Program-made: the position numbers and the translations under genes | In this document: one piece after another, positions 1-12,956 of the stretch | Position numbering within the stretch: position 1 is the first letter of the stretch | How the letters are laid out: each line of letters opens with the position of its first letter | Source of the DNA: Solen grandis | Taxonomy: Eukaryota; Mollusca; Bivalvia; Adapedonta; Solenidae | Length of the DNA: 64,000 bases | NCBI GenBank assembly: GCA_021229015.1 | Contig: CM037778.1 | Span: forward strand, 83,140,395 to 83,204,394 | Direction of reading: 5' to 3' | Notes under the pieces: generated by a model | What the model was told of the DNA's origin: nothing | Databases searched by the model: none | Seen by the model: only the letters and a program-made list of their open reading frames with translations

Positions 1-3000
1 ACGGTATGCTTTTAATGGGCCCATTTTTCATCAAAATTTTACGAATGTGTATTTACGTTTTATTTGTATACCCCTTGTTTTTTAAAATTTGAAAGTCCAA
101 AAATCTATGGGGATCCAAAATTCGAACCAAGGACGTCAATTTTTAAATGATTTAAAAATGTCCCATTTTAGTAGAAAAATTTTTAAATTTTGCCAGTTTG
201 TAGGTTTTGGGGTTTTTCTTAAAAATTTGTGAAAAAAAAGTTATACGTCAGTGACGTTTTGTTTATTTTTATTATTCTTTTCTTTTCTAACTAAACGCTT
301 ATTTTTTAAAAATGTTTCAATAGTCCTAACGATGAAATTTTTATGGGTTATTAGGCCCGTGAGGAAATTTTGATTTACCCCTACTGCATATATGTAGCCA
401 TATCCATAAATATGATTTTTGTAAATTATGTATGAATAAGAATTATAGCTGAAAAATTGAGTTTCCCAAAAATATTTGTTTTTAAAATTTTTTTAGCAAT
501 ACAAAGTTATAACAAAAAAACTAAAAGAAATGAAGCTAATTTGTGTAATATGCTGTTTTCTTTAGGTTTTAACAGTCAATATCTCAGTAACGACTGAAGA
601 TAAATTTTTCATTAGATATAAAATGTAAACATGTTTTAGAGCTTTTTAAAGGTACCAAATTTATTGAATTGGACTTCATATAAGAAGTTCATGGAAAATA
701 AGATTTTCTAATCATGCTCATAAAAATTGGAAAAAGGGCACGCGAGGGGTCACAAATTTAAAAACTTGCGCAACGACTTAAAAAAAAAAAAAAAAATATA
801 TATTTTATATATATATATCAAAATTTCAATTTATGGGCTTATCTTGATTTTTTTTTTTTTTCGAGTTGATGTTTCCAAAATAAGATTGAAGTTTAAAAAT
901 GTACAACGGCACAAGACAAAAAACCGTTTTTTGCAAAAAACTATGAGTAGCGGCAGTTTGCTTTCCTTTAAAAATTACACGCAAACCCCCCTTTTAGACA
1001 TCTAAAAAATGCATGTTTGTAACGAATTATATTGCATAGTTTGTAGGTGGGATGTTACCCTTTTAAAATATCACCATTTTGTTCGAAAATTCCCGGAAAA
1101 TTTTGGCAAAAAAATCGGAAGCCCAAAACGCCAAAAAAGCTAAAAACGTTTAACACGTTCAGGTGTCGAAAAGGATATAGACTATAAAATTTCAATATTT
1201 CCTACTGGGTAAAAATTAAACAAGGTTACAAATGGTGGAGTGATGAAAATTTTTATGTGTGGAAAGTTTGAAATTTCTTTGAAAAAGTTTAATTTTTCTT
1301 TCATGTATATGCTAGTATAAATTTTGTAGTAAATTTAAAGTGCAAATTGGGCGGATTTTATTAAAATTTTAAGAATGTGTTTTTTGTGTATTTTTATAGA
1401 AATAGAGGGATAGAAAATTGCAATTTGGGGAAAATTATTTTATGTCTTTTTTATATATATTATAAAGCAGATGTTTTCAGAAAGTCCTATCTTCGTTTAA
1501 CGAATGACTCTAGTTATTTTATTACTTCTTTTTTTCTTCCCAACTAACGCTTTTTTTCTATGTTGCAATACTTAGGGCGATGAAATTTTAGATTATTAGC
1601 CACGTCAGGAAATTTTTATTTCTATGTTTTATATGCCTATGCGTATATGAGTACATTTTAAAAATGCTACAAAAATTTGTAGCGGTTACAGCCATTTTTT
1701 GTGAACCCTTTTTTTATCAAATTTTCCAAAAATTGTGTTATTAAGTTTAGGTTTTGGGATCCGGTGTCCGTTTTTAAAATCGAAAAGTCCAAAGGTTCTT
1801 GCGAAACCCAAAATTCGAAACCAAAGGGCGGAAATTTTTAAATGCTTATAAATTGTCCCATTTAAGAAAAAAAGTTGATATTTTTGTCAGTATATAGGTC
1901 TCTAGAAATTTTTAAAAAATTTGTGAAAAAAATTTCTCATATGACTACGTGACGTCATTATATGATAATGATTCTAATATTAAAAAGAATTTTCTATTGT
2001 TTAATTGCGAAAGGCAATGAAAAATTTTTAAAAAACATGCTTCAACGCTGAAAATTTTGATTTTTAGATTTCATATGCCCTTCGTATAGGGGCGTCACAC
2101 TGGAAAATGAACAAAAGTTTGTACGCGGGCTACGCCCTTGTTTAGAAACCCATTTTATCAATTTTTTACAGAATGTGTATATTTAAATTCTGTTTTTGCA
2201 TCCCCGGGGTTCCGTTTTTTCAAAATTCGAAAAAATCCCAAGGTTCTATAGCGATTCCAAGATTCGAACCAAAGGGGTAAAATTTTTAAAAATTTTTAAA
2301 ATCGGTCCCATTTGGATGAAAAATGTATTTGGGGTTATAGGTCTCTGGGGTCTTAAAAATTTGTAAATTTAAAAGTCATTGAGTCCGTGAGTCATTTTTG
2401 ATAATGAATTTTAATTTAAGAAGTTATTTTATATTTGAAAATTATGAAGGGCAATGAAAAAATTTAAAGCCGCATGCTTGATGCTGTAATTCGATTTCAA
2501 AGATTTTCAGAAGCCTATGCGAAAAATTTCGTACACTTGAAAAAATTTCAAAAAAAAGTTTGTAGCGGTCCAGAGCCATTGTTTATGAACGATTTTTTAA
2601 AAATTTTACAGAAAGTGTTATTACGTTTTTATTGTGTATACCCCGGGGTCCGTTTTTCAAAATTTGAAAAATCCAAGCATATATGGGGATCCAAGATTGA
2701 AACCCAAAGGGCTCAAAATTTTAAAAGCTTAAAAAAACTGTTATTGAGATAGAAAGTTGAAATTTTGCAGTTAGTAGGTTTGGGGTCTTAAAAAATTATG
2801 TGAAAATTAAACGTTATGAGTACGTGACGTCATTTGTTTTTTATTTTATTTTTTCTTCTTCCCAATAAAAGCTTATTTTTAAATTTTTGCAAAAGTCCTA
2901 GGACGATGAAATTTTATGGGTTATTAGGGAGTGAGGAAAATTTTTTTTCACCCCCACTGAATATGTGCCATATCTCAATAAATATCGATTTTTGTAAATA

Positions 3001-4431
3001 TATGTATGAATACGAAAATTTTAGTGAATAATTGACGTTTCCCAAAAATATTTAGTTTATTAAAATTGGTTTACGCAAAAAAAGTTAAAGCAAAAAAAAA
3101 AAAATGAAAAGAAGTAATTTTGCTGATAAAATGTGTTTTCTTGAGGGTTTAAAAAGTCAATATCTCAAAAGATGAAGTAAATTTTATACTTATGCTGTAA
3201 AATGTAGCAGTTTTTAAAAGTTTTAACGGACCAAGTTTATTTAAAATTTGGCTTATATAAGAAAATTAATGGAGAATAGTATTTTATAATCATGCATCAT
3301 AAAATATGGAAAAAGGGACCGGGAGGGGGGCCAAACTAAAAATAGTTGCGCAACGACTTAAAAAAAAAAAAAAAAAAAATCAAATTGCAATTGATGGGCT
3401 ATATCTTGATTTTTTTTTTTTTTTGTTGTGTTTTTGTTTTTTTTTGAATGTTGATGTTTTCCCAAAAAAAGATTTAAGTTAAAATTTTACAAGGCACAAG
3501 ACAAAAAAACCGTATTTGCAACCCTATGGCTAGCGAGCAGTTTGCAAACCTTAAAAATTCAACGAGCCCCACATTTTGACCATTTAAAAAAATGCATTTT
3601 ATGTAACGATATTTTTGATCAGTTTTTTGGTGGGAGTTCCTTTTAAAATATCACCTAGTTCGAAATTAGGAATTTTGGCAAAAAAACGGAAGCCCAAACC
3701 GCCAAAATCCCAAATACGATTTAAATACGTTACAGGTGTCGAAAGGATAAGCACTATACAAAATTCAATACTTTTCCTAATGAGGCTAAAAATTAAACAA
3801 AGGTTTCAACTGAGCTGGAGTGTGAAATTTATTGTGAGAAGTTAGAAACTTACTTTAACATGTTTCATTTTTTTTTCATGTTATGCTGTTAAAAGTTGTT
3901 TGTAAACACATGGCAAGATTGGGGGGCTTTTTTTAAAAACAAAGAATGTGTTCTTTTTTTGCTATTTTTTATGAAAAAGAGGGGATAGAAAGTTGCAATT
4001 GGACAGATTTTCTTTTATGTTCTTTTATTACTATAAAAAAAGCAGATGTTTCGAAAGTCTTCTTCGTTTAAACGAATGACATCTAGTTTTCTTTTCTTAT
4101 TTTTTTTTTCTTCCCCTTATATTTGTTTAAATTTGAGGTGTTGCCATTGACTCGAACAATGAAAATTTTATGGATATATTTCAAACCAGAGCTTTCGGAT
4201 GCAATGAATTTTATTTTTTCGAGAATAAAAAGTCAGATTTGACGTCAGGTGAAAAAATTTGTACGGGTTTACAGCAATTATTTTTGGGCCCATTTTTCAA
4301 AATTTACGAATGTGTATGTTAGGTCTAGTTGTGCATCCCGGGGTCCGTTTTTCAAAAATTCGAAAGTCCCTGGGTTTTATAACGAATCCAAAATTCGAAC
4401 CCCAAAGGGCGTAAATTTTTTTTTAAAAAAA
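1..4431. repeat. AT-rich higher-order satellite, about 2.57 kb period
   Basis: The block is internally repeated. Landmarks recur at an offset of about 2570-2580: GGGTTATTAGG at 343 and 2916, GCGCAACGACTTAAAA at 767 and 3347, CTTCGTTTAACGAATGAC-like at about 1490 and 4060. Inside the unit a shorter monomer (ACGAATGTG, then CCCGGGGTCCG, then AAATTCGAA) starts near 20, 1707, 2150, 2587 and 4289, so monomers of about 440 bp alternate with a longer divergent section. Copies are noisy, with many homopolymer length differences that may be sequencing error. All reading frames are short and AT-biased; none looks like a protein. The block runs off the window on the left and into an N gap on the right. 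Confidence 0.75.
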
Positions 4432-4531
4432 NNNNNNNNNNNNNNNNNNNNNNNNNNNNNNNNNNNNNNNNNNNNNNNNNNNNNNNNNNNNNNNNNNNNN
4501 NNNNNNNNNNNNNNNNNNNNNNNNNNNNNNN
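4432..4531. other. assembly gap of 100 N
   Basis: Exactly 100 N, the conventional size for a gap of unknown length. It ends the satellite block, so the real array length is unknown. Confidence 0.99.
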
Positions 4532-4993
4532 CATTTGAAATTCTTTCCTCAACAGCATTCATGACATCATACAGTGTCATAAATGTATAGTATAATTACC
4601 TGGTGGAAAAATAAATTTTAACTTTAAACGGATCGTTCAATTCAGAATACATTAATTTGTTGTGGTATGCAATTTCTACTTATGCTGCAAAAAAGGTAAA
4701 AGAAGCTTTGAAAACAGACCCCCTATTAAATGCACAGGATAAAACTCCAACACGCTAAGCTCATATTCAAATTCAATCTAAGTGAGCCATCGTCTTTATT
4801 GAATAATTGAAATATATTTGCAAACCTCAACTAAAAGAACCATAAATAATTTGTTGAATATTATATTATTCAATATTCTGAACAGAGCCATTTTTACTGG
4901 AATTAATCGAATCTGCAAAACAAGTTTGAACCACATATTTTGAACTGCAATCAAAACTTGATCTGAGACAAATCTCGATTTTTATATTGAGGG
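4532..4993. other. unassigned AT-rich stretch
   Basis: No reading frame, repeat unit or RNA gene was recognised between the gap and the first GGTCGG-type terminus. Confidence 0.5.
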
Positions 4994-5060
4994 TTAGGCC
5001 AAAAAAAAAAAAGACTTGTTTCAGCTACCGGCTCTGAAAAAAAAACAGGATCGGTAGGCA

Positions 5061-5091
<31 letters not shown>

Positions 5092-5095
5092 AAGA
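4994..5095 (+). mobile_element. left terminus of a GGTCGG-type DNA element
   Basis: Reads TTAGGCC, an A-run, CTTGTTTCAGCTACC, a second A-run, GGATCGGTAGGCAGGGAC and a long T-run. The same order is found inverted at 8220-8310, and a third relative is at 47185-47260. The two ends at 4994 and 8310 may bound one element of about 3.3 kb, with other repeats nested inside. The transposon superfamily is not identified. Confidence 0.5.
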
Positions 5096-5324
5096 AACAT
5101 GATTTCAGTCAATTATTTAAAGCTTTCCATGTGTTAATATGTCCATAAAATGCTATAAAATCTTGAAATTAATTTAAATGTCTTTATTTCAGTAGATGTC
5201 CTAAATTGAGTAGACGGCTTAATAGACACTGGACAATAGGCTGTCATGAAAGACAGCAATGTCAGAGCACTTTAAAGTATTTTTGATGTGAAATAGTTAT
5301 ATAAATTATAGGTATCTAAAATTA
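5096..5324. other. interior of the GGTCGG-type element, unassigned
   Basis: AT-rich sequence between the left terminus and the nested hairpin-ended element. Nothing else was recognised. Confidence 0.4.
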
Positions 5325-6945
5325 ACAAGAGGGCCAAGATGGCCCTAAAGACGCTCACCTGAGGACATTTGTGCTGACCAAGTTTGAGGAAGATTGAATC
5401 AAAATTGTGTTTTTTTTTGGATATCACCAAGACAAACAGTCTGACCAAGTTCGAGGAAGATTGAATCAAAATTGTAGCCTCTAATGTGTAAACAAGATTT
5501 TTCTAAGATTTGACCCACTGACCTACTTTTCAATCGCTTTTTAGGTCTATTAGATTAATGATCTTCGATAATTCGTTGAAATTTCTGAAGAGAATCGTAT
5601 ACCTACCAAACTGAAACCGGAAATGGAGGGCTGAATAGTTTCCTAATTTTTCATTGGTTAATAATATTATAACCTAAAACGACCGAATGTGATTTTATTA
5701 CCAACAATACGATTACCTGTACTTTCATATCTTTCTTAAAGAAAACTTATATTTAATATACAATTGACACAATATATTCTCTTAGTCTTTTTATCATTTT
5801 ATTTAATCGTAGATACTGATTTTAATATAAAACATATATCAAGTATGTAATTTAAAGTAAAAAGTGATTCAATCAAGGGCCAAATTTTAACCATTATCTT
5901 GTCATAATCTCTCAAACTAGTAATATTGCAAAATATTTTTTTTATGATTGGTCTATAATTATGAATTATGTGGGTACGGACCACTAGACAATATTTCACA
6001 TCAAATCTATAGATTAAGCTCTAGGTCTTTTCCTATGTAACTCTATGTGAAACAAGTGACCACTGGTGCGGGGTCATTTATCACTGTAAGGCTATGATTT
6101 GAACAACTGAGGTAATGAACCATTATATGATGCTACATACCAAAAATCTAAGCTCTAGGCTTTCTGGATTTATGGAAGAAGATTTTTAATGATTTTCCTA
6201 TTTAAATCTATGTAAAACAAGTGACCCCTGGTGCGGGGGCATTTATCACCATAGGGCTATGCTTTGAACAATCTTGGTAATGAACCATTAGATGATGCTA
6301 CATACCAAATATCTAAGCTCTGGGCCTTATGGATTTACAGAAGAAGATTTTTTAAGATTTTCCTATATAACTCTATGTAAAACAAGTGACCCCTGGTGCA
6401 GGGACATTTATCACCATAGGGCTATGATTTGAACAATCTTGGTAATGAACCATTAGATGATGCTACATACCAAATATCTAAGCTCTGGGCCTTATGGATT
6501 CACAGAAGAAGATTTTTTAAGATTTTCCTATATAACTCTATGTAAAACAAGTGACCCCTGTTGCGGGGGCATTTATCACCATAGGGCTTTGATTTGTACA
6601 ATCTTGGTAATGGCCCACAAGATGATGCTACATACCAAATATCTAAGCTCTAGGCCTTGCAGTTTTGCAGGAGAAGATTTTCAAAGTTTGAGTTTTTAAA
6701 ATCTATTTTTAGCTCCTGTGACCTACTTTTTCAACCAATCTGAATAATTTGTACAACTTTGATAGAGGGCATCATAAGGATGATTCCTGTGAAGTTTGGT
6801 CAAAATCCCTTCAGCGGTTCAGGAGGAGATGTTATTTAAAGCAAATTGTTGACGACGGACGGACGCACGCACGGACGACGGACGACGGACAAAAGGTGAT
6901 CACAATAGCTCACCTTGAGCACTTCGTGCTCAGGTGAGCTAAAAA
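5325..6945. mobile_element. hairpin-ended non-autonomous element, CTCACCTGAG family
   Basis: The left end reads ACAAGAGGGCC, a short loop, GGCCCT, then GCTCACCTGAG. The right end has a GACGGAC-rich stretch (6851-6891) followed by a strong hairpin at 6907-6940 whose outer arms are AGCTCACC and GGTGAGCT around GAGCAC/GTGCTC. The inner ends are inverted relative to each other. I recognise the layout as a very common bivalve repeat. It carries no transposase. A copy-specific insertion of unrelated sequence probably occupies about 5550-6000. The terminal hairpins and the right-end CTAA could suggest rolling-circle transposition, but the expected 5' TC is not visible. Confidence 0.7.
6051..6710. 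repeat. 165-bp tandem repeat, four copies
   Basis: AACAAGTGACC recurs at 6051, 6216, 6381 and 6546, exactly 165 bp apart. Each unit also carries CATACCAAATATCTAAGCTC and GAAGAAGATTTTT. The period is a multiple of three, so an apparent 80-codon reading frame at 6457-6699 repeats its own peptide. That frame is a repeat artefact, not a gene. Confidence 0.85.
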
Positions 6946-7840
6946 GGGTGACATCCAATACAATTTATTTCAGAATTTATACATTTGTGTTTCCCCATAT
7001 TCTGTTGTCAGATTAATGTATTGTTGAAAATTCTAGTTGTTAACAATTTCAACTATAGACATTATGAAGCTAGAAAATAAAATTGAAATTAAATTGCTTT
7101 GTATAGAATTATATATTTTTGTGATGTCAGGTCGTTTTTGAAATAAAACTTTTCAGGGTTGAACACTTTTCAGCCAGGAATCCTGTCGGGACATCTGCTT
7201 TTAAGATCAGAAGTCTCTGCTTAGATAAGAAGTCCCTTAAATTGTTTTTAATGAAAGTTAAATTCAGTAAAAGATTGTTGGGATATTTAAAACCATATTA
7301 AAGTGCACTTCTAATAAACTTTAATTATGTTTATATTAGATTAAAAGTAAGTTTGTAATACTTTTAGATCATTATATCTTTTATGATATACAAATATGAA
7401 AATAATATATATTTTTTAATCTTATCATATTTTTATAGAATGGTAATGCAAGTTTGTCTCAATGCATTACCCCACCTACTTCACTACGATCATATTATAA
7501 GTACAACGTCAGTCTTAATTTCAAATAATGTTGTAAAATCAGTATTTCATTTTCAACATTCATGTTTTAACACATTACCAAAGCCTTTAGACCATATTAT
7601 TGCTGTAAACAATATTTATCAGTTGATGCTTTTTCCTACGATCATACCGGAAGTAAACAAAGTAATAATTGAAATAGCTTTTCACGTGCTATTAAAACCA
7701 CCAAAGGTATTTAAATTGAATTTTAATTATAATTATTATGAAAGATTAACCTTTAATTAAAATTTAGCCGATAAAAAAAAATTTTTTAAATTCCTTCCGT
7801 AATTATGTAGGATTGTATTCACACAGTTTCTCTTCAGTCA
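6946..7840. other. unassigned; contains a 125-codon open frame
   Basis: AT-rich. A + strand frame runs from 7383 to 7760 with an ATG start and TAA stop. It is rich in Ile, Asn, Tyr and Leu, shows no motif I recognise and has no flanking splice signals. It may be chance, or a decayed part of the surrounding element. Confidence 0.35.
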
Positions 7841-7919
7841 TCAGCAATGAAATGGTGCTGGCTGTTTGGGTTTTTTTCCCGATGATTTGTTAGAGTAAAT
7901 GTTATTGATCCAGGTGGAA

Positions 7920-8310
7920 TTAATGTTGAAGAAAAAAATACGGTCGGTGGCAAAAAAAAAAAAAAAAGTATTTATTTCCGGTTTCAATTTTTGAGAGATT
8001 ACGATGTGTATTGACAAATTATACGTCACACAACAATTGATCTCATTTAATAATTATGTTTTTTTCTTGAAAAATCAAGAGTCCCGACGGAAGGAATCCC
8101 TTGCCAAGTTTTGGTGTTATCTGGATTTGTATCGAACAATTACAGCTAAGATACGGAAAGGATCGAAAATGCCCGAAATGAAATGGCGACTGTCGAAGAG
8201 ATTTTAATCTTTTATCAAAATTTTGGCAAAAAAAAAAGATTAGGGTCGGCGGCAAAAAATAGGGTCGGTCGGGGTAGCGGAAACAAGCTATTTTTTTTAG
8301 GCCTTAATTA
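7920..8310 (-). mobile_element. right terminus of the GGTCGG-type element
   Basis: Two GGTCGG blocks are present (7943-7950 and 8244-8275), each with an A-run. The outer end reads GGGGTAGCGGAAACAAGC, a T-run and AGGCC: the inverse of the order at 4994-5036. The doubled GGTCGG block suggests either a second partial copy or a subterminal repeat. Confidence 0.5.
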
Positions 8311-9348
8311 AGTGGACCGAAATAATGGATGCTTTCTATCTGTGGAACGTGTACTCAGCTAGTCTATAGAATTCAATCAATTTGAAGTTACAAAAACATT
8401 AAAACTCAAATGCCTCATAATCACTGATTATTTTGAGCTTATTTCCAAGTTTCATGACATCACTAGGTCATTTAAAGCAAAACAGCTCAGCCTTTCGGTA
8501 CAGACATTCGATCAGGACTCAAAATCCCAAAGCTTGTCCCATATATGCCATATACTGGTGCACATAGTTCACAAGCTAATCAGGGCAACAAAGCAAATCT
8601 TATTCACTTTCATCTTCCTTTGAAAAATGGAGGAAAAAAAATTGTCCACAGACTCCCGCCGAAAGTAGGGCCAGAGTATAAACTAATCTTAGTGGAACTA
8701 ATGAACTTACTGATGTTAATACAATAATAAACATTATTTATTCACAATGACCTCTTCCCAATTTGACATTATGATTTCTCATGCTCTGTATCTTGATGTT
8801 AAAGAGAATCTACACGAACCATATAAGAACATTTATTTTATATCATAATATACATTCCTGCTTCACATGATTATATGATATGAATATATAATATTTATAT
8901 TAAACTTGGTATTTTACTGCAAGGCTAAAGACCATATCCATTTAATTTGGCATCTGCCTCACACAAAAAAAAAAGGAAAAGGAAAAGGTCCCATGAAATT
9001 TCAGTCATACTTGTTAAGATAAGAAAAACTATTTTGTTCTTCGGTTCATTTTGTAATATCCAAGTTGACATGCCATATCATTTTCTCTTTCATATAATAC
9101 ATAATTTCTTAATGGAAATATGGTGCAGAATTGATCACATTTACCCTAAATCAATTTCGTATTTCAGTGAAAAAGAGAAGATAATCCACTGGGAATGACT
9201 AACTCAAAGGCCAAAACTCTGCAATAGCTCAATACAATCAGGTGTTTGACTTTCCATGCTGGTGTACATTCCCATAAAGTTATATATGTCAGGCTATGCA
9301 CAACACAAAAATTGTAAGACAAAATGGATGGACAAATCTGTATCTGTA
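8311..9348. other. unassigned AT-rich stretch
   Basis: Contains a short AAAAGG-type run at about 8966-8990 and no supportable gene. Frames at 8545-8727 and 8947-9198 have no recognisable domain. Confidence 0.4.
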
Positions 9349-9486
9349 CCCCCCCCCCCCCCACCCCTCCTTTAAATGTGGGGACATGAAAAAAATAATA
9401 TGACCAGTCAAATATTTTTTCCAGTTATGAGTTACAGTCTGAAGAGTTCCCTCCCCAGTTACGTTCCCCCCCCCCCCCCCCCCCCC
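9349..9486. repeat. poly(C) tracts
   Basis: A 14-base C run at 9349-9362 and a 21-base C run at 9466-9486. Glycine-rich frames on the opposite strand are artefacts of these tracts. Confidence 0.9.
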
Positions 9487-10710
9487 AATCAATAAGTTTA
9501 TTAAAAACACTACAAACATCTGTAGTCGTACCATCAAACAACTATCTGGGTCCCTGTTTGCTCCAGACATTAATATGATAAAACAAGCATATTTTTGATA
9601 TATTTACACTCACCGGGGATAGCAGGAGCCAAGTTGGGAAATAGCTCACATGTATATGAAGCACATGGGAAATTCTTAGTCTACTGCCGTCTAATTAAAA
9701 CTGTTGAGCTGATTGCGGCAAAACAGTAAATTAATTAATATTCCATGCATTCATCAAAATACTGTGTCAATTTATTGCAGATGGGATATTTGATATTAAA
9801 GAGTTCAGAAACTGCTTATAATAATAAAACGTTATGATCAATGAGTATTCATAACTAAATGGCATGAAATATTGATAATACTGTTTTCCAATGATGTATT
9901 TAAACACACCTTGAAAGACTGTGAGTTCCCTTAGTAAAAGGGTTTAAAAAATACAGTGACTTGAATGCAAACATAGCAAATAAAGCTGTATGAATTTGTC
10001 TGAAAATTCAAGGGTCTTAACTCTAGTCCTACTGGTCCAATACCAACAGTAATATAATATCATTAAATATAGCTTAGATATAAAGCTCATTGACATTGTT
10101 CCCATGTTTGAAAAAAATCGCTGAGAAAAGTGGATGCTCGTGTGTAAACAAACCTTTATCAGCTAGCTGCTGTAATTCAACTTGGTCAAAAAATGTTGCC
10201 AAATTTCATATTTACAAGTTTGCAAACAAACTAAAGGTAGGCCACGGACATTCATTGACCCAAATATCACATCCTGAGCTTTACATGCTCAGATAAATTA
10301 ATAAGCTTTGCTGACAAGAACAAAAGCACAGGGTTTCATTATTCAACCGATTCCAAGCTCTCATCTTCCTTTCTCCCTCATGGAATTGATAATTAGCCTT
10401 TCTCTGAGATCACTCAACAGAAGGCTTCTCCCAGGAGAAACAATAAAGCCTAGATGTTATGATTCCATTTATTATTGTAATGATAGGCTAGATTGGCACA
10501 AAAATTCATACTGGCTGCCATTGATAGCTGGTAATATAACCACTCTGCACACAGCTACACTCACCTATGTCTGTAAGGGAAGAAGCCAAAATATGGCAGT
10601 GCCAATGTGAGGGACCTAGCAATCAAAGGCAAAGGATTGCTGAGGATAGAAATGCAAGATAGGTCTAGGACACAAAGTTATCGCTAATGGTAAATCAATA
10701 GGAGGAACTC
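9487..10710. other. unassigned stretch
   Basis: A 100-codon frame at 10308-10610 (+) has no recognised motif and no splice context. No RNA gene or repeat was seen. Confidence 0.4.
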
Positions 10711-10788
10711 GGGGACTTGTTGCAAAACTAATGTAACTACTGTTACATATGAATAAAGGAGGAGTTACAGTAGTTTTGCACCAAGTCC
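10711..10788. repeat. small hairpin, possible MITE remnant
   Basis: Left arm 10711-10738 (GGACTTGTTGCAAAACTAAT then GTAACT) pairs with right arm 10763-10788 (AGTTACAGTAGTTTTGCACC then AAGTCC), with a few mismatches and a loop of about 24 nt. It may be a palindromic MITE or a structured RNA. Confidence 0.6.
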
Positions 10789-11166
10789 TTGAACTGCTCT
10801 CTGCCCATAATTTAAAACATCACAAGCTAATTATGAGACATTAGGAAAATGACAAATGTACATTCCTTAAATCCTTCCAAGAGGGTTCAAATACCTGTAT
10901 ATCAGCATCCCCTTAACTCTTTACCTCATGAATGTTCATGTACAATTTATGAAATGAATATTAATTAACATAATTCAAATAGTGTTCATGTATAAAACAA
11001 TGGATTTTTTCTTTGGTTGTGTAGAATCTGAGCAACAATATTATATGACTGTGCTAACACTCTAGGAGACCTAACTGATCAGATTCAGAAAGTTCCTAAT
11101 AATCTATAGCTATCTAATCTGGGTCTGCTCTGTTTGCCAAGCTGTTAAAGATAAAGGTCTAAATAT
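10789..11166. other. unassigned stretch
   Basis: Unique-looking AT-rich sequence with no frame or repeat recognised. Confidence 0.4.
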
Positions 11167-11170
11167 TTAA

Positions 11171-11404
11171 CCCTTTCCCTCATAGAGGACACCATGAAAA
11201 GACCTATGTGAACAGCATAAAACCAGATCAGCCTGCGAGTAACTCGCAGGCTGATCAGGTTTTATGCTGTTCGCTGCTCCTCAGTGGTCTGGAAATGAGG
11301 ATTTTGTAATTAAATTTGGTAAGGTTTAACTGCGGTTTTCTGCAGATCAGGCTTTATGTGATACCTACTGAGTGCGTCAAAATGACTCTATATGAGGGAA
11401 AGGG
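11171..11404 (+). mobile_element. TTAA MITE family 1, copy 1
   Basis: Terminal inverted repeats CCCTTTCCCTCATA and TATGAGGGAAAGGG, flanked by TTAA on both sides (11167-11170, 11405-11408). The full central hairpin is present: CAGCCTGCGAGTAACTCGCA inside GCATAAAACC..GGTTTTATGC. CCC-type ends with a TTAA duplication fit a piggyBac-like element. It has no coding capacity. Confidence 0.9.
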
Positions 11405-11408
11405 TTAA

Positions 11409-12956
11409 TAATATCTACAACTGAAATCAGTATATGCCTGCCTGTAAGCACATAGCAAAGATGCCTGAGTTTTATTATATGTAATATAATGTGCATACAT
11501 TCAATCAGGACTGTTTGATAAATCTAAATTTTATATGCATATTATAATTTGAATAATATAATTTAAGTATTCAGACTTGTTCACATAAGTATGAATTTTG
11601 ATGACTGGACTATCTATTAACAATAGTGTTTAACACAAGTTTATCATTATATATATTATTACAACCTGATATGTCCCTCTATATGGTGGATATTTCCTGG
11701 GGTTGCGTGCACTAATCAATCAATGGCAGTGAATAATTCCAAGGAATTAATATTTTTGAATCAAAATGTAAGTACCGGTAACAATTATTGCTACTTATAA
11801 GCAGAATTATTTCATTTTCTTTATTTTGTTCAAGGCATTATTTTATTTGTAATATTATTCATGACTCAAAATATTCATGCTGGAGCTCCAGCTCAGAACT
11901 CAACTGCCTGTTAATATGATATTCAAAGACACAGGTAAAAATGAAGACCCTCTCACTACATCTTCTGTTTTTAAAAAAACAACAACAACAACAACAAACA
12001 ACCTCATAAATGTTCAAAGTAGGACACATTTGTATGATCTAACTCAATAATAACGTAACATAGTACAACTATGAAGTAAATCTTTATCTGATGCATCTTT
12101 CACAGTTCAAAACCTTGACATATTTTTATATCCGATATCTCATATAGTGCCTATATATCTTTGTCCCTTGGGTCAAATACCTAGCAACAACATACCATTA
12201 CCGAAGCACCAATATAAACAGGAATACTACAGAAAAAAAAATACATAGGGGAAAAAAATCTATACAGCATTACAACCTATAGGCTTAGAAAGTAAGTTAG
12301 TATGTATAGTGTCTAGAGTAAATGAACACAAGATGTTTCTCTAGATGCCAGGAAAAGTATTGCTACACAAGTCTTCCTGCTGAGTACAACCAAATGGTGT
12401 GTACTTGACAACTTACTCCTGACTATCCAACTACTGCCAGTTTCTATTTGCAGTCGGCAGCATTACAAGCTGATGTTGTTACAGTTGTATTTATGGGTCT
12501 CTTCTTCCATTTTCCTCCTCCTCCCACCACCCCCACACACCCGACTCACATTGCATTATCCCCACTTCACCTGCTATCAACAGTTGGCAAATCTCCAGCC
12601 AAGTCCATGCTTTTAGTATTAGGGTAGACAAACAGACTCAGACCATGAAAACTGCAGCAACTCAAAGTATAAAAGACCTATTTGTATGTACATGTATTCT
12701 AATCAAAGCATTGTTTTAGCTCAGACTACAAACAATGTATGTAGCTACAAACATGCAAGAAAAAACCCCAGATCATCATTGTCTCTAGAAATATGCACAT
12801 GAAAATTAAAATAATGTATTTTTATCATAAAATTATCTTCAAAATGTATGCATGCATACACTGCATATTAGATGTTTTCCGGTGATAAAGAATCTTTAAT
12901 AACCTTCAAAGCACATGACCATTTTTCATTTAATATTAATAATAATGAGTCATTTG
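11409..12956. other. unassigned; CAA microsatellite
   Basis: AT-rich sequence with a (CAA)n run at about 11979-11997 and a CA/CCA-rich patch near 12525-12545. No gene signals. Confidence 0.4.

Noticed and set aside
6457..6699. 80-codon reading frame with repeated MMLHTKYLSS
   Set aside because: It is generated by a 165-bp tandem repeat whose length is a multiple of three.
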